A DNA stretch of 64,000 nt. It comes from Chrysogorgia sp. JL179-B06 (taxonomy: Eukaryota; Cnidaria; Anthozoa; Scleralcyonacea; Chrysogorgiidae). Positions within the stretch are counted from its first letter, which is position 1. Each line of letters begins with the position of its first letter. The notes below the pieces were generated by a model. It did not search any database. It was not told the DNA's origin and saw nothing but the letters and a program-made list of their open reading frames with translations. The stretch lies in assembly GCA_035772405.1 (NCBI GenBank), contig JAYKKM010000057.1, positions 443,501 to 507,500 of the forward strand, in the 5' to 3' direction. The position numbers were made by a program, and so were the translations under genes. Shown here in pieces: positions 38,081 to 47,715 of this stretch.

Positions 38081-38338
38081 ATGTCTAGTTCAAGAAGGCG
38101 AGATTTTAGTTTGTTTGGTGAAGAGTTTGATAATGAAGTTAAACAGACAAATAATAGGGACTTTAGAGATTTGGAAGACGACGGCCTGTATGGAATACTG
38201 TCCCAGTTGTTGGATTTGTTTGAAGAGCGGAGACATTCTCTGGAAAGTCCAAACCAGGTGGATAGTGATGGTCGATGCATTGCGGCTGGAAAAAACACGA
38301 TAGATAGAAAAGGTGAAAATTGCCTAAACTTTCGTTAA
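38081..38338 (+). CDS. Unrecognised short frame
   Basis: MSSSRRRDFSLFGEEFDNEV starts at 38081 in a reasonable context. It continues with the acidic, helical DLEDDGLYGILSQLLDLF. AAAAG/GTGAAA near 38312 could be a donor, so this may be a first exon of a host or element gene. No domain is recognised. It lies between the two palindromes at 37828 and 38391. Confidence 0.25.
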   Translation: MSSSRRRDFSLFGEEFDNEVKQTNNRDFRDLEDDGLYGILSQLLDLFEERRHSLESPNQVDSDGRCIAAGKNTIDRKGENCLNFR

Positions 38339-38761
38339 ATAGTTGGTAACAAGGAATAATGGTTCAATCTTTATTCAAGCGAAAAATCCGGGTCATTATT
38401 TAAAATAATGACCTCAATTTCCACTTTGTTGACCTTAATAATGACCTACTGGTTGATCACTGAGGACAATTATTAAAAATAACCAGCTGTTCAAAACAAT
38501 GAAAATGTGCATTAAACTACAATAATGCCCTAAAAAATGTTTACGATATTGACAATCCCAGAACTTGGAAATCAGTTTGCATAAAGTGCAAATATGCACG
38601 TCTTTTAAATGAGATGCCAGCCACATTGCTGTTTTTAATATTTGTTCTATTTTTTATTTTTGCGTCTTTGTAACTTTGTTAACCTAACTATCTTTCAACT
38701 TGTAATATATTTTATATATCGATTTATTTATTTATTTGGGGGATATATACACTCTAAAAAC

Positions 38762-38950
38762 ATCCTGGTTAGATTTCACCAGGATGGGGTCAAATTTTAA
38801 CCAGGCTCTGTATCAATATGCTATCGATGCAATCCTGGTCAATTTGACCAGGAAATCCCAGTCAAGTAGATTGACATTAAATCCTGGTTAAACGTAACCA
38901 GGATATAATGGTTAATTTAACACATTAGTCTGGTCAAAATTCACCAGGCT
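38762..38950. repeat. Array of short palindromes (TCCTGGTnA...TnACCAGGA)
   Basis: Clear units are at 38762-38785 (ATCCTGGT/ACCAGGAT), 38833-38853 (TCCTGGTCA/TGACCAGGA) and 38881-38904 (ATCCTGGTTA/TAACCAGGAT). A weaker unit is at 38930-38947, and decayed units lie between at about 38786-38805 and 38859-38877. The spacing is about 48-70 bp. The same dyad recurs with compensating changes. Confidence 0.6.
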
Positions 38951-38959
38951 CTGAGCCAA

Positions 38960-39655
38960 TCCTTCATCAGAGCAGGCCTTCATTGCTCCGATGAAGGCCT
39001 GTCAGTCAACAGGCCTGAAAGCTTAGCAAATAAACATATTTTTCTGTGGTGTTTCCACAAAACTTATCTCCAGCCTCAGCAGATTCAGAGACTCAATTGT
39101 GAATTAAAAGTTAACAATACATATATATGACAATTTGGTTATTTATAATAAGATTGATCTTTATTTTGACATAATTAGATGTATATGGCTTGACCAGCAG
39201 AGGTTCCCTTTAAATATGGTAGTGTTAATATACTAACCAGCATACAGATTATCTGGCCTCATGATATTAAGATATGATGTCCATTTAGTTCCTTGCAAAT
39301 CAGCATATTTAAAAACCTTTTCCACATATGATGGTGTCAGTCGAAGAAAAAGTTTATCTGCCACATCAGGATATAAGGTTCTAAAGTCCATTTCAACCTT
39401 GAGTGAGGGAAAATATAATTTGAATAATAATAAGTGGTGTACTGGTATATATACTGTATTTATGTAAAATACTATCTATAACATACTGTTGTACATACAT
39501 GTACACTATTATATGACAGCTTTTTAATTTTTTCTCCTTCATGACAATGAAAATATAAAAATATTAAAAATACAAGATTGGAGCTGTTACATGTATGTCT
39601 CCAAAGTCCACTTAAATTACAAGTTTGTTTTATTTGAAAAACTATTAAAATAATG
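38960..39655. repeat. Direct duplication, copy 1 (partner 42110-42690)
   Basis: Long stretches are identical with 42110-42690, including CGATGAAGGCCTGTCAGTC, AAAGCTTAGCAAATAAACAT and the exon discussed under 39238-39397. Copy 1 retains about 100 bp of intron sequence near 39140-39235 that copy 2 has lost. The partner lies 3.07 kb away. Confidence 0.8.
39238..39397 (-). pseudogene. Duplicated exon of the SAM-family-like gene (copy B')
   Basis: The acceptor CCCTCACTCAAG precedes VEMDFRTLYPDVADKLFLR, followed by YVEKVFKYADLQGTKW, and the exon ends in GTTAGT (donor). The 160 nt leave one base over, the phase needed by the exon at 40626-40745, although that exon lies upstream on the minus strand. 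See 42320-42471 for the partner exon. Confidence 0.5.
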
Positions 39656-39659
39656 AAGA

Positions 39660-40620
39660 ATTCTCAAATTGGAACTGCAGATGCACAAAGTAGGAAGTTG
39701 CAATACAGTCATGCAGCCTTCAGCTACTTGTCGATGAATATTTAAATCTCTTAATACCTTGCTTTAGCATGCTCTGCCGAAACAACTAACTGGATTTGTT
39801 TTCTATACAGGTTGAGGTGTTGTCATTATTAGCTGTCATATGACATGGATTCATGTACATATACAGTACAACGAGTACAGTTTCAATCAATTTTGTCAAA
39901 CATATTTGTACGGTATTCTTCAACATTACATATACCTGTATCTGATCATATTCATTATTATTCTTCAATTCTTATCTTTAGGATTCATAGGGCTGTACAA
40001 GTACTGTATATACATTCTGCAGTACGTCAAAGAATCCTACTCTATCATGAATTAGAAAATAAGTCGTGTCTTACACACACTGTGATTGGTCAGTTACCGT
40101 GTTTATATCAGGCTATATATAACATGGATGGATTACGCCATCATGATACGACATAAACCATCAATTAGACATCACGGCACATCATACACAGTAAGGAGAT
40201 AATATGTGTTGATAAAAAAGATATTGGTACATTTTATTTGCTTTTATAAAAGAAATAGAAAACATTTTTAGCCGCATTAAACACTCATATAAACATTTAC
40301 ATAAACACTTGTGGATGTTTGGGAGAACAAGAAATCGCGTGGAAACACTCGCCCTACGAGCTCGTGTTCCCACTATGATTTCTCGTTCTCCCAAACTTCC
40401 ACTCGTGTTTATATAACAGTATGTAAACACTTAAATAATACCTAGTTACTATACAGTATGTCAAGCTAAAAGTCGAACATAAAAAATTATAACGACTAAG
40501 ACTGATTGAATTGATATTCTTGGTTATTTCAATAGTTCTTCCAAAGACAAACTTTATTTTGGATTGATATTTCCTCTTGAACATGGTCATTTAAATAACT
40601 AAAGATAATTATTTAACATA
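39660..40620. other. No gene recognised
   Basis: AT-rich DNA with short open frames only. Around 40340-40415 the phrase AAACACTCGCCCTACGAGC and its surroundings resemble 43580-43620, so a dispersed repeat is shared. Confidence 0.3.
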
Positions 40621-40625
40621 CTTAC

Positions 40626-40745
40626 AGGTTTTTACATCCATAAAAGATTGTATTGCCTCATCAATACTGCATCTTTTTTTACCATTGCGTCCAGAAGGAA
40701 AATTACAGGGCAGTAGGCTAATGGCTATGTTTCTCCTCTGTTCAT
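40626..40745 (-). CDS. Exon C of the SAM-family-like gene
   Basis: The exon lies between TTGTTTTAG and CCT/GTAAGTATG on the minus strand (120 nt). It encodes EQRRNIAISLLPCNFPSGRN followed by KKRCSIDEAIQSFMDVKT. An LLP, then a basic linker, then a D-E-A-I..F helix is what follows the exon-B segment in the family, so I place it third. Confidence 0.5.
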
Positions 40746-40970
40746 CTAAAACAATTCCAAAATATATGGTACAATTTATAACAATTAAAATGACTTTATT
40801 CAGTTAAAATGATGTCCAGTGTCAGGCACCAACTGGTTGGTGCTAGAGTGACACTTTGTCAGACACACTTGAAAAAGTTATTTTCAGGCTTGATCAATAC
40901 AGACTGTACCCCAAGCAAAACAGTTTTAAAATATGTGTTTTAACTGAGCTGCATAATATATATATATATA

Positions 40971-41789
40971 CCGGGTGTCCCAAAACAAACTTGCGCTGTT
41001 TGATTTCATGTAACGTAAAAACTATAAAAGCTATTACACTCAAATAAGTTTTATTGTATTGAGGAAAGGCTAACTTAGATCTTGATATCTATCATGTCAT
41101 TCAACGTGATTTTCGAACACACTATCAACAGGCATGTCATGTGGTGGCAGCAAGATGGTGCTCCCTGCCATACAAGCAATGCGAAGATGCATTACCTTCG
41201 AGGACAATTTCCCGGAAAGCTAATGAGCAAACGTGGCGATTGGCCCAGACCCCCTCGATCTCCTGATTTGGCAATTTGTGATTTCGTTCTTTGGGGCTAT
41301 TTAAAGCAACAAATCTGGAACGTCCCTCATGAGCAGCAGCCAATAAATATGAGACAACTTCGTGATGCAATTCTTTTGGCGTGCAAATCTTTGGAACAGC
41401 AAATGATTCAACGTTTCTTTGACGCAATGATTTCTCGTGCAAGACGTTGTATATGTGCTAGAGGACATACTTTCTCTGATGAATGAATAAATGTTTATCC
41501 AACAATTATGTATTTCATTTGTTCTTTTGACCACAATAAAACTATATATCAAGTTTAACCAAATAATATTTGATAGGCCATTTTATGCTAATTTTTAGCA
41601 TTGTCAAATATGCTTATTCGATTTAAAACATCGATAGCTCAGTCAATGTTGCACGGACATTCAAATGTTATATATCAAAATCTAAGTTGGCCCTTTCTGA
41701 ATACAATAAAACTTATTTGAGTGTAATAGCTTTTATAGTTTTTACGTTACATGAAATCAAACAGCGCAAGTTTTTTTTGGGACACCCGG
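40971..41789 (+). mobile_element. Internally deleted mariner-like element
   Basis: The terminal inverted repeats begin CCGGGTGTCCCAAAACAAAC and extend over about 110 bp on each side (matching AGCTTTTATAGTTTTTACG and others). The element is flanked by TA on both sides, the Tc1/mariner target duplication. It holds a 3' transposase piece only. Confidence 0.85.
41082..41486 (+). pseudogene. Mariner-like transposase, C-terminal third
   Basis: HVMWWQQDGAPCHTSNAKMH carries the second catalytic Asp (DGAPCH). PPRSPDLAICDFVLWGYLKQ carries the last acidic residue region typical of DD-x-D/E transposases of this superfamily. The N-terminal DNA-binding domains and the first Asp are gone. It ends with TFSDE just inside the right terminal repeat. 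Confidence 0.8.
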
Positions 41790-42046
41790 TATATAGTCCA
41801 AGCAGACATTTCAAATTTGTATGTGAATTGACTTACAGTAGCTTTTAATTAACTCTTTCATTAAAATACTTTCTCACAGTTGCCTGAAGATCACATTGAA
41901 GAGAAATTAAGAAAAACTTAGACTAACAACAAGTTAAATACTTGACAGTTACTGTTCATTCTGCCATTTTAGGTATCATGCACTCTTCCATGACTGTTCA
42001 AATAATTAATTCTTTGAAAGCTTTCATGGCGATAATTAGATATAGA

Positions 42047-42216
42047 CAAGTTTTGTGGAAACACCACATAAAATATTTATTTGCTAAGCTTTCAGCCTGT
42101 TGAGTTAGGCCTTCATCAGAGCAGGCCTTCATTGCTCCGATGAAGGCCTGTCAGTCAACAGGCCTGAAAGCTTAGCAAATAAACATATTTTTCTGTGGTG
42201 TTTCCACAAAACTTAT
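42047..42216. repeat. Hairpin MITE, about 170 bp
   Basis: AGTTTTGTGGAAACACCACA at the left is the inverse of the right end (ending TGGTGTTTCCACAAAACT). The arms continue through AGCTTTCAGCCTGTTGA and GGCCTTCATC with little loop. The copy at 38960 has only the right arm. Confidence 0.65.
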
Positions 42217-42319
42217 CTCCAGCCTCAGCAGATTCAGAGACTCAATTGTGAATTAAAAGTTAACAATACATATATATGACAATTATTAATATAGCATAAC
42301 AATTATTAATTAAGCATAC

Positions 42320-42471
42320 AGATTATCTGGCCTCATGATATTAAGATATGATGTCCACTTAGTTCCTTGCAAATCAGCATATTTAAAAACCTTTTCCACA
42401 TATGATGGTGTCAGTCGAAGAAAAAGTTTATCTGCCACATCAGGATATAAGGTTCTAAAGTCCATTTCAAC
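42320..42471 (-). CDS. Exon B of the SAM-family-like gene (donor damaged)
   Basis: The acceptor CCTCACTCAAG is followed by VEMDFRTLYPDVADKLFLR, YVEKVFKYADLQGTKW and IMRPDNL. In this copy the sequence after GCT turns into AATTAATAATT and the GTTAGT donor kept in the 39.2-kb copy is gone, so splicing to exon C may fail. The phase at the 5' side fits exon A (42907) exactly: GM/VEMDF. Confidence 0.5.
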
Positions 42472-42906
42472 CTTGAGTGAGGGAAAATATAATTTGAATA
42501 ATAATAAGTGGTGTACTGGTATATATACTGTATTTATGTAAAATGCTATCCATAACATACTGTTGTACATACATGTACACTATTATATGACAGCTTTTTA
42601 ATTTTTTTCTCCTTCATGACAATGAAAATATAAAAATATTAAAAATACAAGATTGGAGCTGTTACATGTATGTCTCCACAGTCCACTTAAATTACTTAAC
42701 CCTTTAATGCCCAAGAGTGCCATTGTATTTTACTCTGGCTAATGCCAGACAATTTTACTCATCAATAGGAAACCTCCTGGATTATAAAGGGTTAAGCTAA
42801 AATTAAATGCATAATTCTCCACTGTGCAGCCAGCAGGTCTTCCATCACCATTTTCACATATATTCCTCCTCTGCAAAATAATGTGTTTACAGTGTACTGT
42901 ACTTAC

Positions 42907-43100
42907 CATACCATGTGTATCAAATAGCCTTGGGTATTCGTCAATCACAGAACTGATGGGCAATTCAGAGTTCTTCTGAATCCATTCTGCTCGATTGAGG
43001 ACAGTCTTCTCCATATACATTTTTACCTTTGAGGCTGGCTCAGTGTGATGTTTTAGCCATTCTTTCATTCCATTGTGATCGGCATCACTGGTAGTGCATT
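42907..43100 (-). CDS. Exon A of a host-like gene of the SAM-domain-associated family
   Basis: The minus-strand exon lies between TCCCTTAAACAG and ATG/GTAAGT (194 nt). It encodes MKEWLKHHTEPASKVKMYM, VLNRAEWIQKN and IDEYPRLFDTHGM. W-I-x-K-N followed by EYPRL.DT.GM, and then .DF..LYP..A.KL in exon B, is the pattern of proteins annotated in fish and invertebrates as SAM-domain-containing-3-like. Their role is unknown to me. Upstream exons with the SAM domain are not seen in this window. The gene order on the minus strand is A, B, C, B'. Confidence 0.5.
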
Positions 43101-43265
43101 CTGTTTAAGGGACAAAGGAAATTCAATTGGTAAAGATGGGTCAGATGACCTATGGTTTTGAGCCTCCTTTCATAATTTAAATAAAATCATCGCAATCTTA
43201 TGATTATGGTATCCGCTGATCGACTAATATTTTTCGCCGGAAACCATGAGGGGTATTTTCACAAC

Positions 43266-43360
43266 ATTGTCTTCTTGTCTTGGGTGCTAACCTGAGTATC
43301 AGGCCTTCAAGGGAGGTAGGCCTCGCTCCCCCCTCCCCTCAAGAAGGCCTGATACTGGGT
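43266..43360. repeat. Imperfect hairpin with CAGGCCTT arms
   Basis: AGTATCAGGCCTTC (about 43295-43308) and GAAGGCCTGATACT (about 43345-43358) are exact inverses around a C/T-rich loop. Confidence 0.6.
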
Positions 43361-43478
43361 GCCAGAGGTTCTACCTACATGTACGAGCGTGGAAGAACCT
43401 AGGGTATATGAAATACCAAATAGATGATAAATAATGGAACACAAACAATCAGTAATTTAACAATTACTGTAGTTAAAG

Positions 43479-43964
43479 TGCCTATCCAGCCTGTGGGGAT
43501 TTTACATATTTGTGATCTTTGGATTCTCTTGAGAAAAATTGTAATATATTTGTTGTTCGAAAATTGCATATCTTCATGCTAAACACTCGCCCTGCGGGCT
43601 CGTGTTCCCACTAATTTCTCATTCCTTTCCCCCGCTAAAGTTCACAGGAAGTGACGTCAACCCGATATTTCCGATATTTTGATATATGATCCGTGGGACA
43701 CGCGATATTTTGCGGAGTGATTCAGCAAGGAAATACAGAGAAAGTCAAATACACAAAATTCACTCAATTCCTAAACATTCACTGTTGAATAACACCACAA
43801 AATATCGCGTGTCCCTGGGTTGACGTCACTTCCTGTGAACTTTAGCAGGGGCAAAAGGCATGAAGATGCAATTTTCGAACAACAAGATATCTTACATTTC
43901 TTTTTGGTAGAATCCAAAGATTAAGAATATGTAAAATCCCCACGGCACAGGCTGGATAAGCACT
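43479..43964. mobile_element. MITE with long inverted repeats and TTAA flanks
   Basis: The left end AGTGCCTATCCAGCCTGTGG is mirrored at the right (CACAGGCTGGATAAGCACT). The arms go on with GGGATTTTACATATT and TTCGAAAATTGCAT. An inner inverted pair (AAGTTCACAGGAAGTGACGT and its inverse) forms the centre. Both outer flanks are TTAA, which would fit a piggyBac-type target site. No protein is encoded. Confidence 0.6.
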
Positions 43965-44135
43965 TTAATAATATTAACTTCTTATTAACCGAGAGCGCGG
44001 TCATTTTCAATCTTGTTCTTCTGTTTCTTTCATGATAGTTTAAAGACTCTTTTAGATTGTTCATCGTCCAACTCGTACATGATTCAGTTCAATTTTTGCT
44101 GCTTTTCAAAGTTTCCTATCGTTGTTCACTCCTTT

Positions 44136-44143
44136 GTAAACAA

Positions 44144-44172
<29 letters not shown>
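44136..44172. repeat. (AAT)n microsatellite
   Basis: About eleven AAT units in a row near the 3' end of the following LINE. Confidence 0.9.
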
Positions 44173-44174
<2 letters not shown>

Positions 44175-44407
44175 GGTTTAATAGAGAATACCTTTGCACC
44201 CTAAAGGTGAATTGCGATAACTTTACAATCATGGAAATATAGAAATAAATAACATATTACATAAAGTTACAGTTAGAAGCATAATAAATCTATAAATCTA
44301 TTAAAATATATAATTACAGACTATATACTGTAGTGTATTATAATAGCGTAATAAGTTCTAAAAGCAGTGTTAAGTATAATAAATTTAAAATAGTAAATAA
44401 ATAACAA

Positions 44408-45796
44408 TCATCTGCCCATACTTTTAAAAAGCATGGCAGGGATAAAACTGTTATGATATCTATTAGTTCTACATTGAGGAAGAGACAGTGCTTCGGAGTT
44501 CCGTAGGATGCGTTGGGTGGATACTGCTCGACTAGGGGGCAGAAGATGATACAAGTGGGATGCTGGTTGGTTGATCTTCAAGAAGCTTTTCACACAAAGC
44601 ATTTCTCTTCTGATGTCGAGGCGGGGACAGGAACATAACAAAAGAGCCTCCGAGTAAGGGATATTCGGATAGAAGATGCGCATTGCACGTCTCTGTATCG
44701 ACTCAATAGAGTTTGATAGATAATCTGGAAGACTTGTATGCCACACCTGGCAACAGTATTCTAAGATTGACCTTACTAATGCATAATATATGTGTACTAG
44801 GTCTGTAGGCGGAACACCACTCTTCTTTAAGACCGTGAGAATATACAAGCGTTTAGATGCCTTGCCCATCATAATATCTATGTTTTGAGACCATTTCAGA
44901 CGATCGTCCCTTGAGGTAGATGTTCCCTTGAGACATCCAAATTGTTGTGGGTCGATTTCATCCTTTACATCCTCAATCATCCATTTGACTACAAAATCTT
45001 CAGATATCTTTGACTGGCAAGAAGTTAATGAAATGGGTCTAAGTTCATCCTCACTAACGACTGGTTGGCTCTTAGAGACTGGCACAACAAAAGAATCCTT
45101 CCAAAGCAAAGGAAATACTCCAGGAGGAAAAAGAAACGTTGAAGATTCTGGAAATCGGTGTAGCCAGTTCATAGGCAAAGAGCTTAAGGATCCGATTCGG
45201 AATGGCATCAGGGCCCTGAGACTTGTGAATACAAATATTGAGAAGCTTCTTACAGACGGCAGTCGGTGAAACACTAGGAGATTGGTCCGGGGCAGGCAGG
45301 AAAGCAGGTGTAAAGCGCTGAGATCCAGATTTGGAATGTCTGAATTTACCGATACAAAAAAATTGTTAAGCAGATTAGCCAATTCCACGCCAGTAACTGC
45401 AGTGCCATTCTTATCGATGCTTAGATTGAAAGTTTTCTTAGTCTTTCCAGGCATGAGATTGACGAAATTCCACCATTTTCTGGGGTTACTATTTTTTAAG
45501 TTCTGTACCTTATCGGCATAAAACGATTGTTTTCTCAATAGGAGAACACTCTTTACTTTGTTACGGTATAATTTCCATAGGGCATTGTTGCCACTCGACC
45601 AAGCCCTTTGCCTCTCAACAATAAGTATTTTCAATTGTGAAGTGAAGCGAGGGACCATATCATCAACACCAGATGATCCTGGCATGTCACTAAACCAATC
45701 ATACACACTGACCCATCTTCCAAAGGCATCACAGGCCGATTGTGGGAAACGTCGCAAGTGGCACTTCGTCACAGTATTCTTAACAGTAATTTCCAT
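44408..45796 (-). pseudogene. LINE reverse transcriptase lacking its catalytic core
   Basis: It is a long open frame of 462 residues. It has a spacer with PRKWWNFVNLMPGK, RT start ISLTSCQSKISEDFVVKWM and DPQQFGCLKGTSTS. It then jumps to DDRLKWSQNIDIMMGKASKR, LVRSILEYCCQVWH and YLSNSIESIQRRAMRIFYP. In intact relatives about 170 residues with the F/Y-x-DD active site and the GVPQGT box lie between these points. Here they are missing without breaking the frame. The copy cannot polymerise DNA. Confidence 0.75.
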
Positions 45797-46233
45797 GTTA
45801 GCTTGCCATATGATGACATTATGGTAGAACTACCTAATGGAGCTGCAACTACAGGCTTGCAGTACAAATGACTCAAATTAGTAATAATAAGATCTAGCAA
45901 GGATCGACCTCTAGTTGCGTCACAAACAACTTGCTTGAGCGATTGCTGGTTAAGCAAGCCCGAAACGTTTACCGAATTGAAATCACCTAAAATGATTATG
46001 CCACAATCAGGCTGTATGGATCGGACCATATCAATAGTGTTGATTAAGTACTGGATAAGTTCAGTTTGTTCTTGTGCCGTTTTGTCTGGAGGGCTATAAA
46101 CTACACACGTCATTATACCAGAAAGAGGGCGAGGCAGACGATGGGGACGAAGACTCAGCCACATACACTCAAAGTTGTTGTTTTCTAGATCCGGCCGACG
46201 TTTGCAGGTATTGATTGGGATATATATGCACAA
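45769..46233 (-). pseudogene. LINE endonuclease, C-terminal two thirds
   Basis: The frame has CVVYSPPDKT, CGIIILGDFNSVNV (GDFN motif), and RGRSLLDLIITNL before a final APLGSS. The conserved SDH at the end is altered, and the frame shifts into the RT piece at about 45790. The first catalytic Glu region is truncated away. Confidence 0.65.
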
Positions 46234-46518
46234 ACACCACCTCCACGTCCTTCCAGTCTATCTTTGCGAAAAAAGTTGAAGTTGGGGATGTTCAGGAAAC
46301 AACTGACAAAATCCGTAATCCGGACGTCATTACGGAGAAATAACCTACCGGCACGTGACGTGTCTCAGCCAATCAGAGCACGCAATTTCACCGGAAGTAG
46401 CTTGTGCCATATAATAAAAAGTGTTATTACAGCAGGTCAGCGGATACCATAATTATAGGTAGGGTTAACCATACTAAGGGTAGGTACTTAATCTACCCGT
46501 TGATCATAATATATCAAG

Positions 46519-46593
46519 ATGCCTGATATTGTAAATTATTATGAAAGGAGACTCAAAACAATAGGTCAAGAAAGATCAAGACGGAACGATTCA
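46519..46593 (+). CDS. Possible first exon
   Basis: ATG at 46519 opens MPDIVNYYERRLKTIGQERS and then RRNDSG, directly followed by CAG/GTAAGA, a good donor. No matching downstream exon was found before the LINE at 46926. No domain is recognised. Confidence 0.25.
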
Positions 46594-46925
46594 GGTAAGA
46601 TTTCAGAAATTACAGTATTCTGCCGTGATCCCTTGTATAGCATGTACTATACTCTATACTTTAGTCTGCATTTTACCCCCGGTCTGCATTTTACATGTAG
46701 TGATTAGGTACTTTCTAAATATATGATTATGAACAACCGAAATACAAACCAATCCCTATTATCCTACGTCCTAATCAACCCAAATCCTAATCCTAAAACT
46801 GACTCGGGTTGATGGCTTGATGCTATAATAATTTTACATTTCGGAATATCGAGACAGCTAGCAGTCTGCGGTCTGCATTTTACACGTTCGGTAATGAATA
46901 TATAATTTTTCGGCAAGCGACTTGT

Positions 46926-47715
46926 TTACCTACACCAACACCTACAGCGTGCAACCTTGGAGCAATATTCGATAACCATTTACAGATGACACAGCATGTA
47001 AACAACCTATGCAAATCAGCGTTCTTCTCCATCAGGAACATAGGCAGAATTAGGAAATACCTTGATAGGGAGAATACTGAACGACTGGTCCATGCATTTA
47101 TAACTTCTAAGGTAGACTCCTGCAACAGCTTGTTGATTGGACTCCCTGACACGGAAATTGCCAAACTTCAGCGCGTGCAAAACACCGCGGCAAGACTTGT
47201 CACAAGAACAAAAAAGTTTGACCACATTATGCCCATACTCAGACAGCTCCATTGGCTCCCAGTTCGATTGAGGATAACATTCAAGATACTTGTAACTGTT
47301 TATAAAGCTCTTCATAACCAGGCTCCTTCCTACATAACTGAACTTATCACTCCCTACAGACCGTCGCGTTCTCTTCGTTCAGCCAATAAGAATCTTCTTG
47401 TCGTCCCTAAGTGTAATACACAGTTTTACGGTGAACGATCTTTCGCAGTTGCTGCACCACGTCTATGGAACGAGCTTCCCTTTCTAATAAAAAATGCGGA
47501 ATCTTTAAACTCATTTAAATCCTATCTTAAGACCCACTTATTCCATAATTTCTTTGATTTGTAATTTCTTGTTTCAACTAGTTTTACTGTAGCATGTGTT
47601 TAAATATTATTCAATATTGTAGTTTTCTTTAATTTTGTAATTCATTTTATATTCCTAAAATAACCTGTAAAGCATTGAAACTTTGTAATATGCTTAATAA
47701 ATTATTATTATTACC
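46926..47715 (+). mobile_element. LINE 3' part (L2/RTE-like), plus strand
   Basis: An open frame (46986-47564) has the post-catalytic RT region: IRKYLDRENTERLVHAFITS, KLQRVQNTAARLVTRTKKFD, LHWLPVRLRITFKIL and RLWNELPFLIKNAESLNSFK, ending THLFHNFF. A short 3' UTR with an ATTATT tail follows. It is 5' truncated, and the relatively intact frame suggests recent insertion. Confidence 0.75.

Larger units (their letters stand above)
44240..46250 (-). mobile_element. LINE with endonuclease and RT, large internal deletion
   Basis: The endonuclease piece lies at 46233-45769 and the RT piece at 45796-44408. The 3' UTR runs to about 44240. The 5' end is truncated near 46250 within the endonuclease. Confidence 0.75.

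Noticed and set aside
42739..42900. Continuation of the SAM-family-like exon A past 42907
   Set aside because: The frame stays open, but GTAAGT at 42901-42906 is a strong donor and the sequence beyond it loses all similarity to the family.
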